The notes below the pieces were generated by a model. The model saw only the letters and a program-made list of their open reading frames with translations. It was not told the DNA's origin and did not search any database. Made by a program: the position numbers and the translations under genes. From Streptomyces sp. DG2A-72 (GTDB lineage Bacteria; Actinomycetota; Actinomycetes; Streptomycetales; Streptomycetaceae), in the NCBI RefSeq assembly GCF_030499575.1, contig NZ_JASTLC010000001.1, positions 8,456,001 to 8,520,000 on the forward strand: a stretch of 64,000 nucleotides of DNA, in the 5' to 3' direction. This document shows, one piece after another, positions 54,851-63,533 of this stretch (positions within the stretch are counted from its first letter, which is position 1; each line of letters opens with the position of its first letter).

Positions 54851-56511
54851 GCCGCCAGCCCCTCGGCGAGCGGGCCCAGCGCCAGGGCCGGGAAGAACGT
54901 CAGACCGGTGATGATCATGATGGCGCCGACCAACAGGCCGGTGAACAGCGGCTTTTCGGTGCGTAGGGTGCCCGCGGTGACGGGAATGGGCTTCTGTTCG
55001 GCGAGCGAACCGGCCAGCGCCAGCACGAACACCATCGGCAGGAACCGGCCCAGCGCCATGCACAGGCCCAACGTCGTGTTGAAGAACTCCGTGTTGGCGC
55101 CGAAGCCCGCGAACGCGGAGCCGTTGTTGTTGGAGGCCGACGTGTAGGCGTACAGCACCTCGGAGAAGCCGTGCGCCCCGACGTTGGTCATGGCGTCCTT
55201 GCCGTCCGGCAGGGCCATCGCCACCGCGGTGCCGATCAGGACCAGCGCGGGCGTGATGAGGATGTAGCAGGCGGCCAGCTTGATCTCGCGGGTGCCGATC
55301 TTCTTGCCCAGGTACTCGGGCGTACGGCCCACCATCAGACCGGCGAGGAACACCGCGATGATCGCCATGATCAGCATGCCGTAGAGGCCGGAACCGACGC
55401 CGCCGGGCGCGATCTCACCGAGCATCATGCCCAGCAGCAGCACACCGCCGGACAAGCCCTGGTAGGAGTCGTGGAAGGAGTTCACCGACCCGGTCGAGGT
55501 CATGGTCGTCGACACCGCGAACAGTGACGACGGGCCTTCGCCGAAGCGCTGCTCCTTGCCTTCCATCGAGCCGCCGGCGATCTGCGAGGCGGTCCCCGGG
55601 TGGGCGTACTCGATCCACGTCACCGCGACCACCGCGAGGAACCAGATGATCCCCATGGCGGCGACGATGGCGTAGCCCTGCTTGACGTTGCCGACCATCT
55701 TGCCGAAGGTGCGCGGCAGCGAGAACGGGATCACCAGCAGCAGGAAGATCTCCAGCAGGTTGGTGAAGCCGCCCGGGTTCTCGAACGGGTGCGAGCTGTT
55801 GGCGTTGAAGAAGCCGCCGCCGTTCGTCCCCAGGTCCTTGATGGCCTCCTGGGAGGCGACCGCGCCGGGGCTGATGGCCTGCTTGTCGCCGGTCAGCGTG
55901 GTGATCGTGTGAATGTCGCCGAAGTTCTGGATGGCACCGGCCGCGATGAGGATCACGGCCGCGACCACGGAGATGGGGAGCAGGATGCGGACGACGCCGC
56001 GCACCAGGTCCGCCCAGAAGTTGCCCAGGTCCCCGGTGCGGGAGCGGACGAAGCCGCGCACCAGGGCCACCGCGACGGCGATGCCGACAGCGGCGGAGAC
56101 GAAGTTCTGCACGGCCAGCCCGGCGGTCTGGGTGACGTGGCTCATCGTCGCCTCACCCGAGTACGACTGCCAGTTGGTGTTGGACACGAACGACACGGCG
56201 GTGTTGAACGCCTGGTCCGGCGTGATCGGCTTGAAGCCGAGCGACAGCGGCAGCTTGTCCTGGACGCGCTGCAGCACGTACAGGAACAGCACGCTCACTG
56301 CGGAGAAGGCCAGTACTCCGCGCAGGTAGGCGGGCCAGCGCATCTCCGTGTCGGGGTTGGCGCCGACCGAGCGGTAGATCCACTTCTCGATGCGCAGGTG
56401 CTTCTTGGACGAGTAGACGGCGGCCATGTAGTCGCCGAGGGGACGGTGCACCAGGGCGAGCGCGCCGATCAGCGCGGTCACCAGGAGCACGTCAGCAAGG
56501 ACGGGGCTCAT
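54847..56511 (-). CDS. kdpA: Potassium-transporting ATPase subunit KdpA
   Basis: The 554-residue channel-like subunit has ten membrane helices and the four Gly-rich selectivity loops typical of Kdp[51 protein letters not shown] and [12 protein letters not shown]. It binds K+ with high affinity and passes it to KdpB through an internal tunnel. ATG 56509-56511 lies 9 bases after the kdpF stop. Confidence 0.96.
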   Translation of the reverse strand: MSPVLADVLLVTALIGALALVHRPLGDYMAAVYSSKKHLRIEKWIYRSVGANPDTEMRWPAYLRGVLAFSAVSVLFLYVLQRVQDKLPLSLGFKPITPDQAFNTAVSFVSNTNWQSYSGEATMSHVTQTAGLAVQNFVSAAVGIAVAVALVRGFVRSRTGDLGNFWADLVRGVVRILLPISVVAAVILIAAGAIQNFGDIHTITTLTGDKQAISPGAVASQEAIKDLGTNGGGFFNANSSHPFENPGGFTNLLEIFLLLVIPFSLPRTFGKMVGNVKQGYAIVAAMGIIWFLAVVAVTWIEYAHPGTASQIAGGSMEGKEQRFGEGPSSLFAVSTTMTSTGSVNSFHDSYQGLSGGVLLLGMMLGEIAPGGVGSGLYGMLIMAIIAVFLAGLMVGRTPEYLGKKIGTREIKLAACYILITPALVLIGTAVAMALPDGKDAMTNVGAHGFSEVLYAYTSASNNNGSAFAGFGANTEFFNTTLGLCMALGRFLPMVFVLALAGSLAEQKPIPVTAGTLRTEKPLFTGLLVGAIMIITGLTFFPALALGPLAEGLAA

Positions 56512-56520
56512 GACGGCGGC

Positions 56521-56610
56521 TCAGAACCTCTCCGGGAAGATCAGGGCGAGGACGAGATAGCCCAGCAGGGCGACGGCCACGACCAGGCCGACAATGTTCT
56601 CGGCGGTCAC
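56521..56610 (-). CDS. kdpF: KdpF peptide
   Basis: GTG 56608-56610 to TGA 56521-56523 encodes 29 residues: ENIVGLVVAVALLGYLVLAL followed by IFPERF. This is the single-helix KdpF that stabilises the KdpABC pump. Its start overlaps the stop of the 27-residue micropeptide gene in a GTGA, so translation of the two is coupled. Confidence 0.9.
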   Translation of the reverse strand: MTAENIVGLVVAVALLGYLVLALIFPERF

Positions 56611-56690
56611 AGCTTCGCCACCCCCTTGGCGACGAGAGCCACAAGCGCGAACACCGCGATCGTGGTGACGACGAAGGCCACGTTGGCCAT
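56607..56690 (-). CDS. 27-residue membrane micropeptide upstream of kdpF
   Basis: ATG 56688-56690, with AGGAG 6 bases upstream, opens 27 codons starting MANVAFVVTTIAVFALVAL and ending with a GVAKL tail. The product is one predicted helix with two Lys at the C-terminal side. It is the first gene of the kdp operon and is coupled to kdpF. The duplicated kdp remnant keeps the same peptide with synonymous and conservative changes only, strong evidence that it is translated and selected. It may be a second KdpF-like stabiliser or a leader that couples translation. Confidence 0.7.
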   Translation of the reverse strand: MANVAFVVTTIAVFALVALVAKGVAKL

Positions 56691-56763
56691 CGCAAGCTCC
56701 TGAATGAGGTTCGGAAATCCGTAAGAGGATCGGACCGCTACAGAAAACCCGCTTCCCGGCCGG

Positions 56764-56827
56764 ATACGGCCGCCCTTAACGGATCCCATACGGCGGCACG
56801 TCCACCTTTGACGCACCCCATACGGCG
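56764..56827 (-). promoter_or_regulatory. Repeated CCGTAT elements upstream of the kdp operon
   Basis: Three copies of ATACGG (plus strand) occur at 56764-56769, 56788-56793 and 56820-56825. The last two share the longer core CCCATACGGCG and lie 32 bases apart, close to three helical turns. They lie 74-137 bases upstream of the micropeptide start and could be KdpE binding sites. The duplicated remnant lacks them. Confidence 0.4.
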
Positions 56828-56970
56828 ACCCGCGCCGCACTGCTCTGCTGATGCCCGCTGAGGCGCATGCCGTCTCCATTTGCGCCATTTGTACGCATCA
56901 CGCGAAACCCTAACGGCCCCTTAAACCCATGCAGCGGGTCTGCCCTTCCCCCGCGGCCCCCCTCGCGGCT

Positions 56971-56986
56971 TACCCTCGCGCACGTG
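56971..56986 (+). promoter_or_regulatory. Candidate leaderless promoter of the permease gene
   Basis: TACCCT (56971-56976) lies 7 bases before GTG 56984, and no ribosome site precedes the start. This is the usual spacing of leaderless Streptomyces genes, in which transcription begins at the start codon. No good -35 was found. Confidence 0.3.
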
Positions 56987-59032
56987 CTCAACGTGACCGG
57001 TCTGCTCAAGCGCCTGGTGATCGGCCGGGCAAAGCGCAGCGAGGAGCTTCACGAGACGCTGCTCCCCAAACGGCTCGCCCTGCCGATCTTCGCCTCCGAC
57101 CCCCTGTCCTCGGTGGCGTACGCGACCCAGGAGATCCTCCTGGTCCTCAGCCTCGGCGGTCTGGCCTACCTGCACTTCACGCCGTGGATCGCGGCTGCCG
57201 TCGTGGTCCTGCTGACGGTGGTGGTGCTCTCGTACCGGCAGGTGGTGAGCGCGTATCCCAGCGGCGGCGGCTCGTACGAGGTCGTCTCCACCAACCTGGG
57301 CCCCTCGGCCGGGCTGGTGGTCGCCGCCTCGCTGCTCGTCGACTACGTCATGACGGTGGCCGTCTCGGTCGCCTCCGGCGTCGACAACATCATCTCGGCC
57401 GTCCCGGAAGTCGCCGACCACCGCGTGGCCATGGCCCTCGGCTTCGTCGCGCTGCTCACCGCCATGAACCTGCGGGGCGTACGCGAGTCAGGGCGGGCCT
57501 TTGCCGCTCCGACCTACCTGTTCGTCGGCGGCGTCCTCATCATGATCACGACCGGACTGTTCCGCTACCTGGTCGGTGACGCTCCGGTCGCCGAGTCCGC
57601 CAGGTACGGCATCACGGCCGAACCGCACGAAGCGCATCTGACCGGACTGGCGCTGGTGATGCTCGTGCTGCGCGCCTTCTCACAGGGCTGCACCGCGCTG
57701 ACCGGCGTCGAGGCGATCTCCAACGGGGTGCCCGCTTTCCGCAAACCCAAGCCGAAGAACGCGGCGACCACGATGGCCGTCATGGGAGCCATCTCCATCA
57801 CCATGTTCGTCGGGGTCACCACACTGGCGCTGATGGCGAAGGTCCACGTCACCGAAGACTCCTGCCGCCTGACCGGTCTCGACGGCAGCTGCGACAGCCA
57901 CACCCAGCGCACCGTCATCGCCCAGGTCGCGGCCGCCGTCTTCGGCGGCGAGCACAGCATCGGCTTCTACTGCATCCAGGCCGCCACCGCCCTCGTCCTC
58001 ATCCTCGCCGCGAACACCGCATACAACGGCTTCCCGCTGCTCGCCTCGATCCTGGCCCAACATCGCTACCTGCCCCGCCAGCTGCACAACCGCGGCGACC
58101 GGCTCGCCTTCTCCAACGGCATCCTGGCCCTCGCGATCGTCGCCGGCCTGCTGCTGTGGGGCTTCCAGGCCAACGTCACCAACCTCATCCATCTCTACAT
58201 CCTGGGCGTGTTCACCTCCTTCACGCTCTCCCAGACGGGCATGGTCCGGCACTGGAACCGCGAACTGCGCGCCGAGACCGACCCTGCCCTGCGCCGCCAC
58301 CACAAGATCACCCGGGTCATCAACGGCACGGGCGCCGTCGTCACCGGCCTGGTCCTGCTGATCGTGCTGGCCACCAAGTTCACTCAGGGTGCCTGGCTCG
58401 CGGTCGTCGCCGCGATCGTGCTGTGGGTGACGATGCGCGGCATCCGCCGCCACTACGACGCCACCGCCGCCGAACTCGCCGTCACCGACCCGGCAAGTGA
58501 ACTCGTCCCGCCCAGCCGCGTCTTCGCCGTCGTCCTCGTCTCCACCATCCACAAGCCGACCCTGCGCGCACTCTCGTATGCTCGCGCTTTCCGCCCCGAC
58601 CACCTGGAGGCACTCACCGTCTCGGTCGACCGGGACGAGGCGGCCCGGCTGCACGACCGCTGGGAGGAGTACGGCATCGAGGTCCCCTTGAAGATCCTCG
58701 ACTCTCCCTATCGGGAGGTGACCCGCCCGGTCGTCGACTACGTCCGCTCCATCCACCGCGAGAGCCCGCGCGACATCGTGGCCGTCTTCATCCCCGAGTA
58801 CGTCGTCGGCCACTGGTGGGAGAACCTCCTCCACAACCAGTCCGCCCTATGGCTCAAGAGCCGTCTGCTCTTCACTCCCGGCGTGATGGTCACCAGCGTC
58901 CCCTGGCAGCTGACGTCCTCGGTCCGAGCCGACCGCCCGGCGGCCCGCGCTCCCGGCTCCGTCCGCCGCGGCGAGCCCCCGACCCCGGCGGCACGGCCGG
59001 AGAGGCACCCAGGATCCCGGCGGCACCCGTGA
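56984..59032 (+). CDS. APC-superfamily permease, KimA-like potassium importer candidate
   Basis: GTG 56984 gives 682 residues. Twelve membrane helices (about 45-480) are followed by a cytosolic domain of about 170 residues (VFAVVLVSTIHKPTLRALSY, ending before HWWENLLHNQSALWLKSRLL). The segment ALPIFASDPLSSVAYATQEI and the long C-terminal USP-like domain match the KimA/YdaO group of proton-coupled K+ importers that c-di-AMP inhibits in Bacillus. The last 50 residues are Arg/Pro-rich. Its position divergent from kdp supports a K+ role. An amino acid substrate cannot be ruled out from sequence alone. Confidence 0.75.
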   Translation: MLNVTGLLKRLVIGRAKRSEELHETLLPKRLALPIFASDPLSSVAYATQEILLVLSLGGLAYLHFTPWIAAAVVVLLTVVVLSYRQVVSAYPSGGGSYEVVSTNLGPSAGLVVAASLLVDYVMTVAVSVASGVDNIISAVPEVADHRVAMALGFVALLTAMNLRGVRESGRAFAAPTYLFVGGVLIMITTGLFRYLVGDAPVAESARYGITAEPHEAHLTGLALVMLVLRAFSQGCTALTGVEAISNGVPAFRKPKPKNAATTMAVMGAISITMFVGVTTLALMAKVHVTEDSCRLTGLDGSCDSHTQRTVIAQVAAAVFGGEHSIGFYCIQAATALVLILAANTAYNGFPLLASILAQHRYLPRQLHNRGDRLAFSNGILALAIVAGLLLWGFQANVTNLIHLYILGVFTSFTLSQTGMVRHWNRELRAETDPALRRHHKITRVINGTGAVVTGLVLLIVLATKFTQGAWLAVVAAIVLWVTMRGIRRHYDATAAELAVTDPASELVPPSRVFAVVLVSTIHKPTLRALSYARAFRPDHLEALTVSVDRDEAARLHDRWEEYGIEVPLKILDSPYREVTRPVVDYVRSIHRESPRDIVAVFIPEYVVGHWWENLLHNQSALWLKSRLLFTPGVMVTSVPWQLTSSVRADRPAARAPGSVRRGEPPTPAARPERHPGSRRHP

Positions 59033-59232
59033 CCGGTACCGGCGGCGTCCGGCGCACCGCACTGTGTATCGAGCACGCCGCTCCCGGCGGGGCGAACGCG
59101 CTCGGTAATCGGAGCGGCGCGGTCCGTGTCCATCGAGGTCGCTGCGTATGTTTGGCGCCAATGACCTGGCCGAGACCCGGAATACGTACGACGCTGGGCA
59201 CAGGAACGTTTCCAGTAGATGAGGAGCCCGCC

Positions 59233-59709
59233 GTGCGCGCTCGTGACCTGGCGGTCGAATACGAAACAGTGAGCGTCGACAGCTACGCCATGGACGCGGC
59301 CCGGCTGATGGCCGAGCACAAGCTGCCCGGCCTGCTGGTACTCGACGAGCGGGGTGAGCCGAAGGCGATCCTGCCGGCCTCCCAGATGATCAAGGTGCTG
59401 GTGCCCGCCTACGTGATCGAGGACCCCACCCTTGCCGCGGTCGTCGACGAGAAGCACGCCGACCGGCTCTGCCAGGCACTGACGGGCCGTCGCGTCGGCG
59501 ACGTCCTGTCCAGCAAGTCGGCCCTACCGCCGATCGCCGCGCCGGACGACACCGCGCTGGAGGTGGCCGCGCTGATGGCGCAGGTGCGCAGCCCGTTGGT
59601 GGCGGTGGCGGAGAAGGCGAAGGACGGTACTCATCTGCTGGGTGTGATCACGGCTTCCCACTTGCTGCACGAACTCCTCGGCGCAGCAGGAGTGGTGAGT
59701 CCCCAGTAG
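59233..59709 (+). CDS. CBS-domain protein
   Basis: GTG 59233 has GAGGAG 6 bases upstream, which decides the start. The 158-residue protein is a tandem CBS pair: SYAMDAARLMAEHKLPGLLVLD (two blocks) in the first and TALEVAALMAQVRSPLVAVA then LLGVITASHLLHELL in the second. CBS pairs bind adenine nucleotides, including c-di-AMP or ATP, and often regulate transporters. Placed after a K+ permease, it may sense nucleotide or ionic state. Confidence 0.85.
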   Translation: MRARDLAVEYETVSVDSYAMDAARLMAEHKLPGLLVLDERGEPKAILPASQMIKVLVPAYVIEDPTLAAVVDEKHADRLCQALTGRRVGDVLSSKSALPPIAAPDDTALEVAALMAQVRSPLVAVAEKAKDGTHLLGVITASHLLHELLGAAGVVSPQ

Positions 59710-59737
59710 CCGCTTCCGGGCCCTGCGGCGCGCAGGG

Positions 59738-60304
59738 CTATTCCATGCCGGAGGCCCGGAGGACTCCGCGGCACGCATCTCCGTCGATCCGCCGCCCCAG
59801 CCGCTCCAGCACCGGCATGCCGCACCGCAGGGTCCCCTGCTTCAGGGATTGGCGGGCACCTTGATCCAGTTGGTGCCACAACAACGGGTTGGCGATCAGG
59901 ACGCGTGGATCCAGCATCAGCCGCCCGCCCGACGTGTCCGTGAGAATCACGCGCGGGCTGACGCCTTCGGACATGCGCACCGTCACGAGGCGGTTGGTGC
60001 GCACCCGGCGGTGGGTCACGAGCCCGCGTGCGTCGAGTCCGCCGTCAGTCGCACTCACCCGCGGCGGCGTCAGGATGATCAGGAGCAGCACGGCGAGCGC
60101 GGCCCACCATCCGGCGCGCACGGCGGTGAGCCGCACGAGCCCCCAGTCGAGCAGTACCAGTGCCCCGAAGAGCAACACGCCGCAGAGCACCGCGCTGCGC
60201 AACTCCCGTGTCCAGTAACGGTCATGGACCGCCCGAACGGCATCCGCGCGGGTATTACCGCCCACCAAGGCGCTCTTCTTGATGTGCCGTCCCATACGAG
60301 TCAC
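59738..60304 (-). CDS. Membrane protein with a PH-like soluble domain
   Basis: A GTG at 60302-60304 or an ATG at 60293-60295 starts the frame (188 or 185 residues). TAATGT lies 7 bases before the ATG, so a leaderless start there is plausible. Two membrane helices (LRSAVLCGVLLFGALVLLDW and AGWWAALAVLLLIILTPP) are followed by a beta-rich domain (TDGGLDARGLVTHRRVRTNR, then VILTDTSGGRLMLDPRVL) that resembles bacterial PH-like membrane proteins. The function is unknown. It is convergent with the CBS gene. Confidence 0.6.
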   Translation of the reverse strand: MTRMGRHIKKSALVGGNTRADAVRAVHDRYWTRELRSAVLCGVLLFGALVLLDWGLVRLTAVRAGWWAALAVLLLIILTPPRVSATDGGLDARGLVTHRRVRTNRLVTVRMSEGVSPRVILTDTSGGRLMLDPRVLIANPLLWHQLDQGARQSLKQGTLRCGMPVLERLGRRIDGDACRGVLRASGME

Positions 60305-60409
60305 ATTAGGGACGGCATCAGCTCGTGTCTTCAGCTGTGACAGGCCCGGTTTCGGGCTGACCGGTCAGCCGACGCCGCCCGCGAGAGGTGCTGCCGTGAA
60401 GGAACGTCG

Positions 60410-60820
60410 TCAGCAGTCGGACGGAGTGCGGTTCGCCAAGTCCCGTTGTCGCGGCCTGTGTTCGCTGGAGAACAGCCTGGCGAGTGGACCCGCGAGAGCA
60501 TGTGCCACCGACCAGCCCACGAGCGCGGACAGCACCAGCAGCATGATGCGTGCCAGGGCGGTGCCGAACCCTGCGACGCCGATCCGGTCCAACACGACCG
60601 TTCCGCAGAAGCTGACGAGCCAGCCGCTCACCGTGACGACGGAGGCGGCCACGGCGACCGGTGCTCCTCCGAACACCCTGGCCAGCGCCGGGGTGTCGGC
60701 ATCGAAGTCGCGTACACCGGCCCGCCCCAGCAGGACCAGGAACCAGAAGCCGAGCGCGACGACAAGAGCAGAGGTGAAGATGACGGTGGGGAACTGTGCG
60801 ATGGCGTCGATGACCTCCAA
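60410..60820 (-). CDS. Truncated YqiJ/NfeD-like membrane protein
   Basis: TTG 60818-60820 has GTGAGGA upstream. The 136 residues hold three or four membrane helices (FPTVIFTSALVVALGFWFLV, then SVVTVSGWLVSFCGTVVLDR, then IMLLVLSALVGWSVAHALAG). The protein ends RPRQRDLANRTPSDC, exactly where relatives continue into an OB-fold (RxDFVGRxCxIRTGRV). No OB-coding sequence follows in any frame, so the C-terminal half is deleted. Such proteins normally partner flotillins, and this one may still insert in the membrane or may be a decaying gene. Confidence 0.55.
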   Translation of the reverse strand: MEVIDAIAQFPTVIFTSALVVALGFWFLVLLGRAGVRDFDADTPALARVFGGAPVAVAASVVTVSGWLVSFCGTVVLDRIGVAGFGTALARIMLLVLSALVGWSVAHALAGPLARLFSSEHRPRQRDLANRTPSDC

Positions 60821-61165
60821 GGTTCCTCACCCCCAAGTCTCGCCGTAGTGTCCGGGTTTCCGCGGCCGTTGCCGGGGCCGGGCACCAGGACGCACCCGTG
60901 TGTGCGTCAAGGTCATTGTGAAATGGAGCTGTTACTCACCACATTGCTGTGTTGCGGCAGTCTTGACGTCTCGTTGATGCCGGACTGCGATACCCAGGCG
61001 TGCCGACTGGTCACTACTCATGCGTCATGATCAGTTCCGGTCACGCGGTGTGCGCTTCGCTGTTGCTGTCACGTGGATATCGGCATCGGGGGAAGGACAA
61101 GGGGTGGGCCGACTCGTATATGACGCTGCAGAACAAACGGGCATCGGCGGGAGGGGGTGCGCACC
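60821..61165 (+). other. Intergenic region with a candidate promoter
   Basis: The interval holds no gene that I can see. TTGACG (60963-60968) and TGCGAT (60986-60991) are 17 bases apart and point toward the RCK protein gene. The -35 is good and the -10 weak. Confidence 0.35.
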
Positions 61166-63106
61166 ATGAGGCGCATGCCCTCGCTTCCCGACCAGGCCCG
61201 GCATCCGGCTCTGCCGGGCCACATGGTGGTGTGCGGCGACGACGCCCTCGCCGAGCGCCTGGCCGCTGAACTGCGGGACTTGTACCGCACGCGGGTCACC
61301 GTCGTCCTACCGTCGCTGCCCGGTACCGCCGACACCGGGAACGGTACGGAGGGACGGGCACGGACCGCCGCGCTGCTCGCCCGTATGCAGGCGATCGTCA
61401 ACCGGGCCACCGACTCGGAGGCCACACAAGGCATCCGCGTCCTTCAGGCCCCACTCCTCGACGAGGAGACGCTCGCCGAGGCCGGTATCGCGCGCGCCGA
61501 TGCCCTCGCCCTCGTCCATGACGACGACGAGACCAACATCCGCGCCGCGCTCGCGGCCCGCCGCCTCAACCCCCGCCTGCGCCTGGTCATCCGGCTCTAC
61601 GACCGCAAACTCGGCCAGCACCTGGCCGACTTGCTGGACCAGGCCGCCGCGGTCGCCTCACCCGGCCTCGACCCGGCCGCCCTGGACACCTCCACCACCG
61701 TCCTCTCGGACGCGGACACCGCGGCCCCTGCCCTGGCGGCCACGGCCGTCGCGGGCACCAGCAAGGTCGTGCAGGCGGACGGCCTGCTGCTGCGGGCCGT
61801 CGAGCGCACCCCGCCAGGACGCGGCGAGGTCGCCGACCCCGGCCTGTGCACGCTCGCGCTGCTCTCCGCCACGGCCAACGACCCGGCGGGAGCGGAGGGT
61901 TCGGACGCCAGCGGCCAGGACGGACCGCTGCTGCTGCCGGACGACCGTACCGTCGCCGCTGCCGCCGGCCGTGGCACCGTCGTGCTGGAAACCGTCACGC
62001 ACGACGGCCCCGAGCGTCTCCCGAGCCGCAGTCTGCCGCTCGGCTCGCTCTTCTCGCGCCGCCTGCGCTGGTCCCTGGCCGGGCTCGTGCTGAGCGTCGT
62101 CGGCCTGGCGGTGGCGTCGTGGCTGACCACCGGTGATCACCCCCTGCACGCCGCCTACCTCACCCTCCTCGACCTCTTCGCCATCGGCGACCCGGCCCTC
62201 GGCGGTCCCACGGCCCGCCAGGTCCTCCAACTCCTGTCCGGCCTGACGGGACTGCTCCTGTTGCCTGTGCTGCTCGCTGCCGTACTGGAAGGACTCGGCA
62301 CCTTCCGCACCGCATCCGCCCTGCGCCGCCCGCCGCGCGGTCTGTCCGGCCACGTCGTCCTGCTCGGGCTCGGCAAGATCGGTACCCGCGTCCTGGCCCG
62401 GCTGTGCGAACTCGGTATCCCGGTGGTGTGCGTGGAGGAGGACCCCGAGGCACGCGGCATTCCGCTGGCGCGCAGACTGCACGTGCCCACCGTGATCGGC
62501 GACGTGACCCAGGAGGGCGTGCTGGAGGCCGCGAAGGTCCACCGCGCGCATGCACTGCTTGCCGTGACCAGCAGCGATACCACCAATCTCGAAGCCGCCC
62601 TGTACGCCCGATCCGTACAGCCGGCCCTGCGTGTGTCACTGCGTCTGTACGACGACGCCTTCGCCCTCGCTGTCTACCGCACCCTGCGCGCCGCCCACCC
62701 CCGGGCCCTCACCCGCAGCCGGAGCGTGTCCACCCTCGCCGCGCCCGCGTTCGCCGGGGCGATGATGGGCCGCCGGATCCTCGGCGCGATCCCCGTCGAG
62801 CGCCGAGTCCTCCTGTTCGCCGCGCTCGACGTGGCGGGGCATCCGCGGCTGGAGGGCCGCACGGTCGCGGAGTCGTTCCGCCCCGGTGCATGGCGCGTCC
62901 TGGCCATCGACTCCGCCGCCCCCGACGCACGCCTGCCCGACCTCGCGGCCTCACCGTCGTACGACGGCACCGAGCACCCCAGTGGCCTCCTCTGGGACCT
63001 GCATCCCGGCTACGTCCTGCGACCGCAGGACCGCGTGGTGCTGGCCGCCACTCGCCAGGGCCTGGCCGAACTCCTGAGTGCCGGCTCGGGGACCCGCCGA
63101 CGTTGA
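61166..63106 (+). CDS. RCK-TM2-RCK potassium channel-like protein
   Basis: ATG 61166 is preferred because GGGAGGGGG lies 8 bases upstream. An in-frame GTG at 61157 overlaps that site. The 646-residue protein has an N-terminal TrkA_N-like Rossmann domain (about 15-160), a variable linker, two membrane helices (about 302-320 and 352-376) with a pore-like loop (AAYLTLLDLFAIGDPALGG), and a second Rossmann domain starting HVVLLGLGKIGTRVLARL. The order resembles RCK-gated channels with RCK domains on both sides of the pore. The filter TVGYG is replaced by FAIGD, so K+ conduction is uncertain. It may be a regulatory relative. Confidence 0.7.
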   Translation: MRRMPSLPDQARHPALPGHMVVCGDDALAERLAAELRDLYRTRVTVVLPSLPGTADTGNGTEGRARTAALLARMQAIVNRATDSEATQGIRVLQAPLLDEETLAEAGIARADALALVHDDDETNIRAALAARRLNPRLRLVIRLYDRKLGQHLADLLDQAAAVASPGLDPAALDTSTTVLSDADTAAPALAATAVAGTSKVVQADGLLLRAVERTPPGRGEVADPGLCTLALLSATANDPAGAEGSDASGQDGPLLLPDDRTVAAAAGRGTVVLETVTHDGPERLPSRSLPLGSLFSRRLRWSLAGLVLSVVGLAVASWLTTGDHPLHAAYLTLLDLFAIGDPALGGPTARQVLQLLSGLTGLLLLPVLLAAVLEGLGTFRTASALRRPPRGLSGHVVLLGLGKIGTRVLARLCELGIPVVCVEEDPEARGIPLARRLHVPTVIGDVTQEGVLEAAKVHRAHALLAVTSSDTTNLEAALYARSVQPALRVSLRLYDDAFALAVYRTLRAAHPRALTRSRSVSTLAAPAFAGAMMGRRILGAIPVERRVLLFAALDVAGHPRLEGRTVAESFRPGAWRVLAIDSAAPDARLPDLAASPSYDGTEHPSGLLWDLHPGYVLRPQDRVVLAATRQGLAELLSAGSGTRRR

Positions 63107-63533
63107 CTCCTGTTGCGCCAACGGGCGGCTGGACGGCACCCGGCGGGCGGCCGGTGCCGTCGTACGGCTGCGACCTGGAAGCCGTACCGACCGCCGGCAA
63201 AAAGCGCTGCCGGCCCGGAACGGCGGGCAACAGACCAGACGGCCCACTGCCCGCTCCGTGTGCTGTGCGCCGGCTCCTCGTCGGTCGTCCTTCGGGAAGG
63301 CGCCCGTCCCTGTCGGCCGGCGCGGCAAGCTCGCCCGCTGGCTCGGTGAGCACGGCGAACCGGAGACCGCTGGTCCACAAGGAGTATGAGCACGCCGGTG
63401 AACGCGCCCGACAGACACCGGCAATCTTGATGCGCTGGTCATACCGGCTCTCTCACCGGCCCGGGGGTCTGCCACTCTTGTCCCTCGTGCGTCAGGAATA
63501 CGCCAGCAGGGCGTCAAGAGCAGGGGAGGCCGG
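63107..63533 (+). other. Stretch without a recognisable gene
   Basis: This 427-base interval lies between the channel-like gene and the last gene. Its frames have shadow composition. One plus-strand frame ends GKLARWLGEHGEPETAGPQGV near 63389 and looks protein-like, but it has no plausible start. It could be the tail of a lost gene. Confidence 0.35.
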
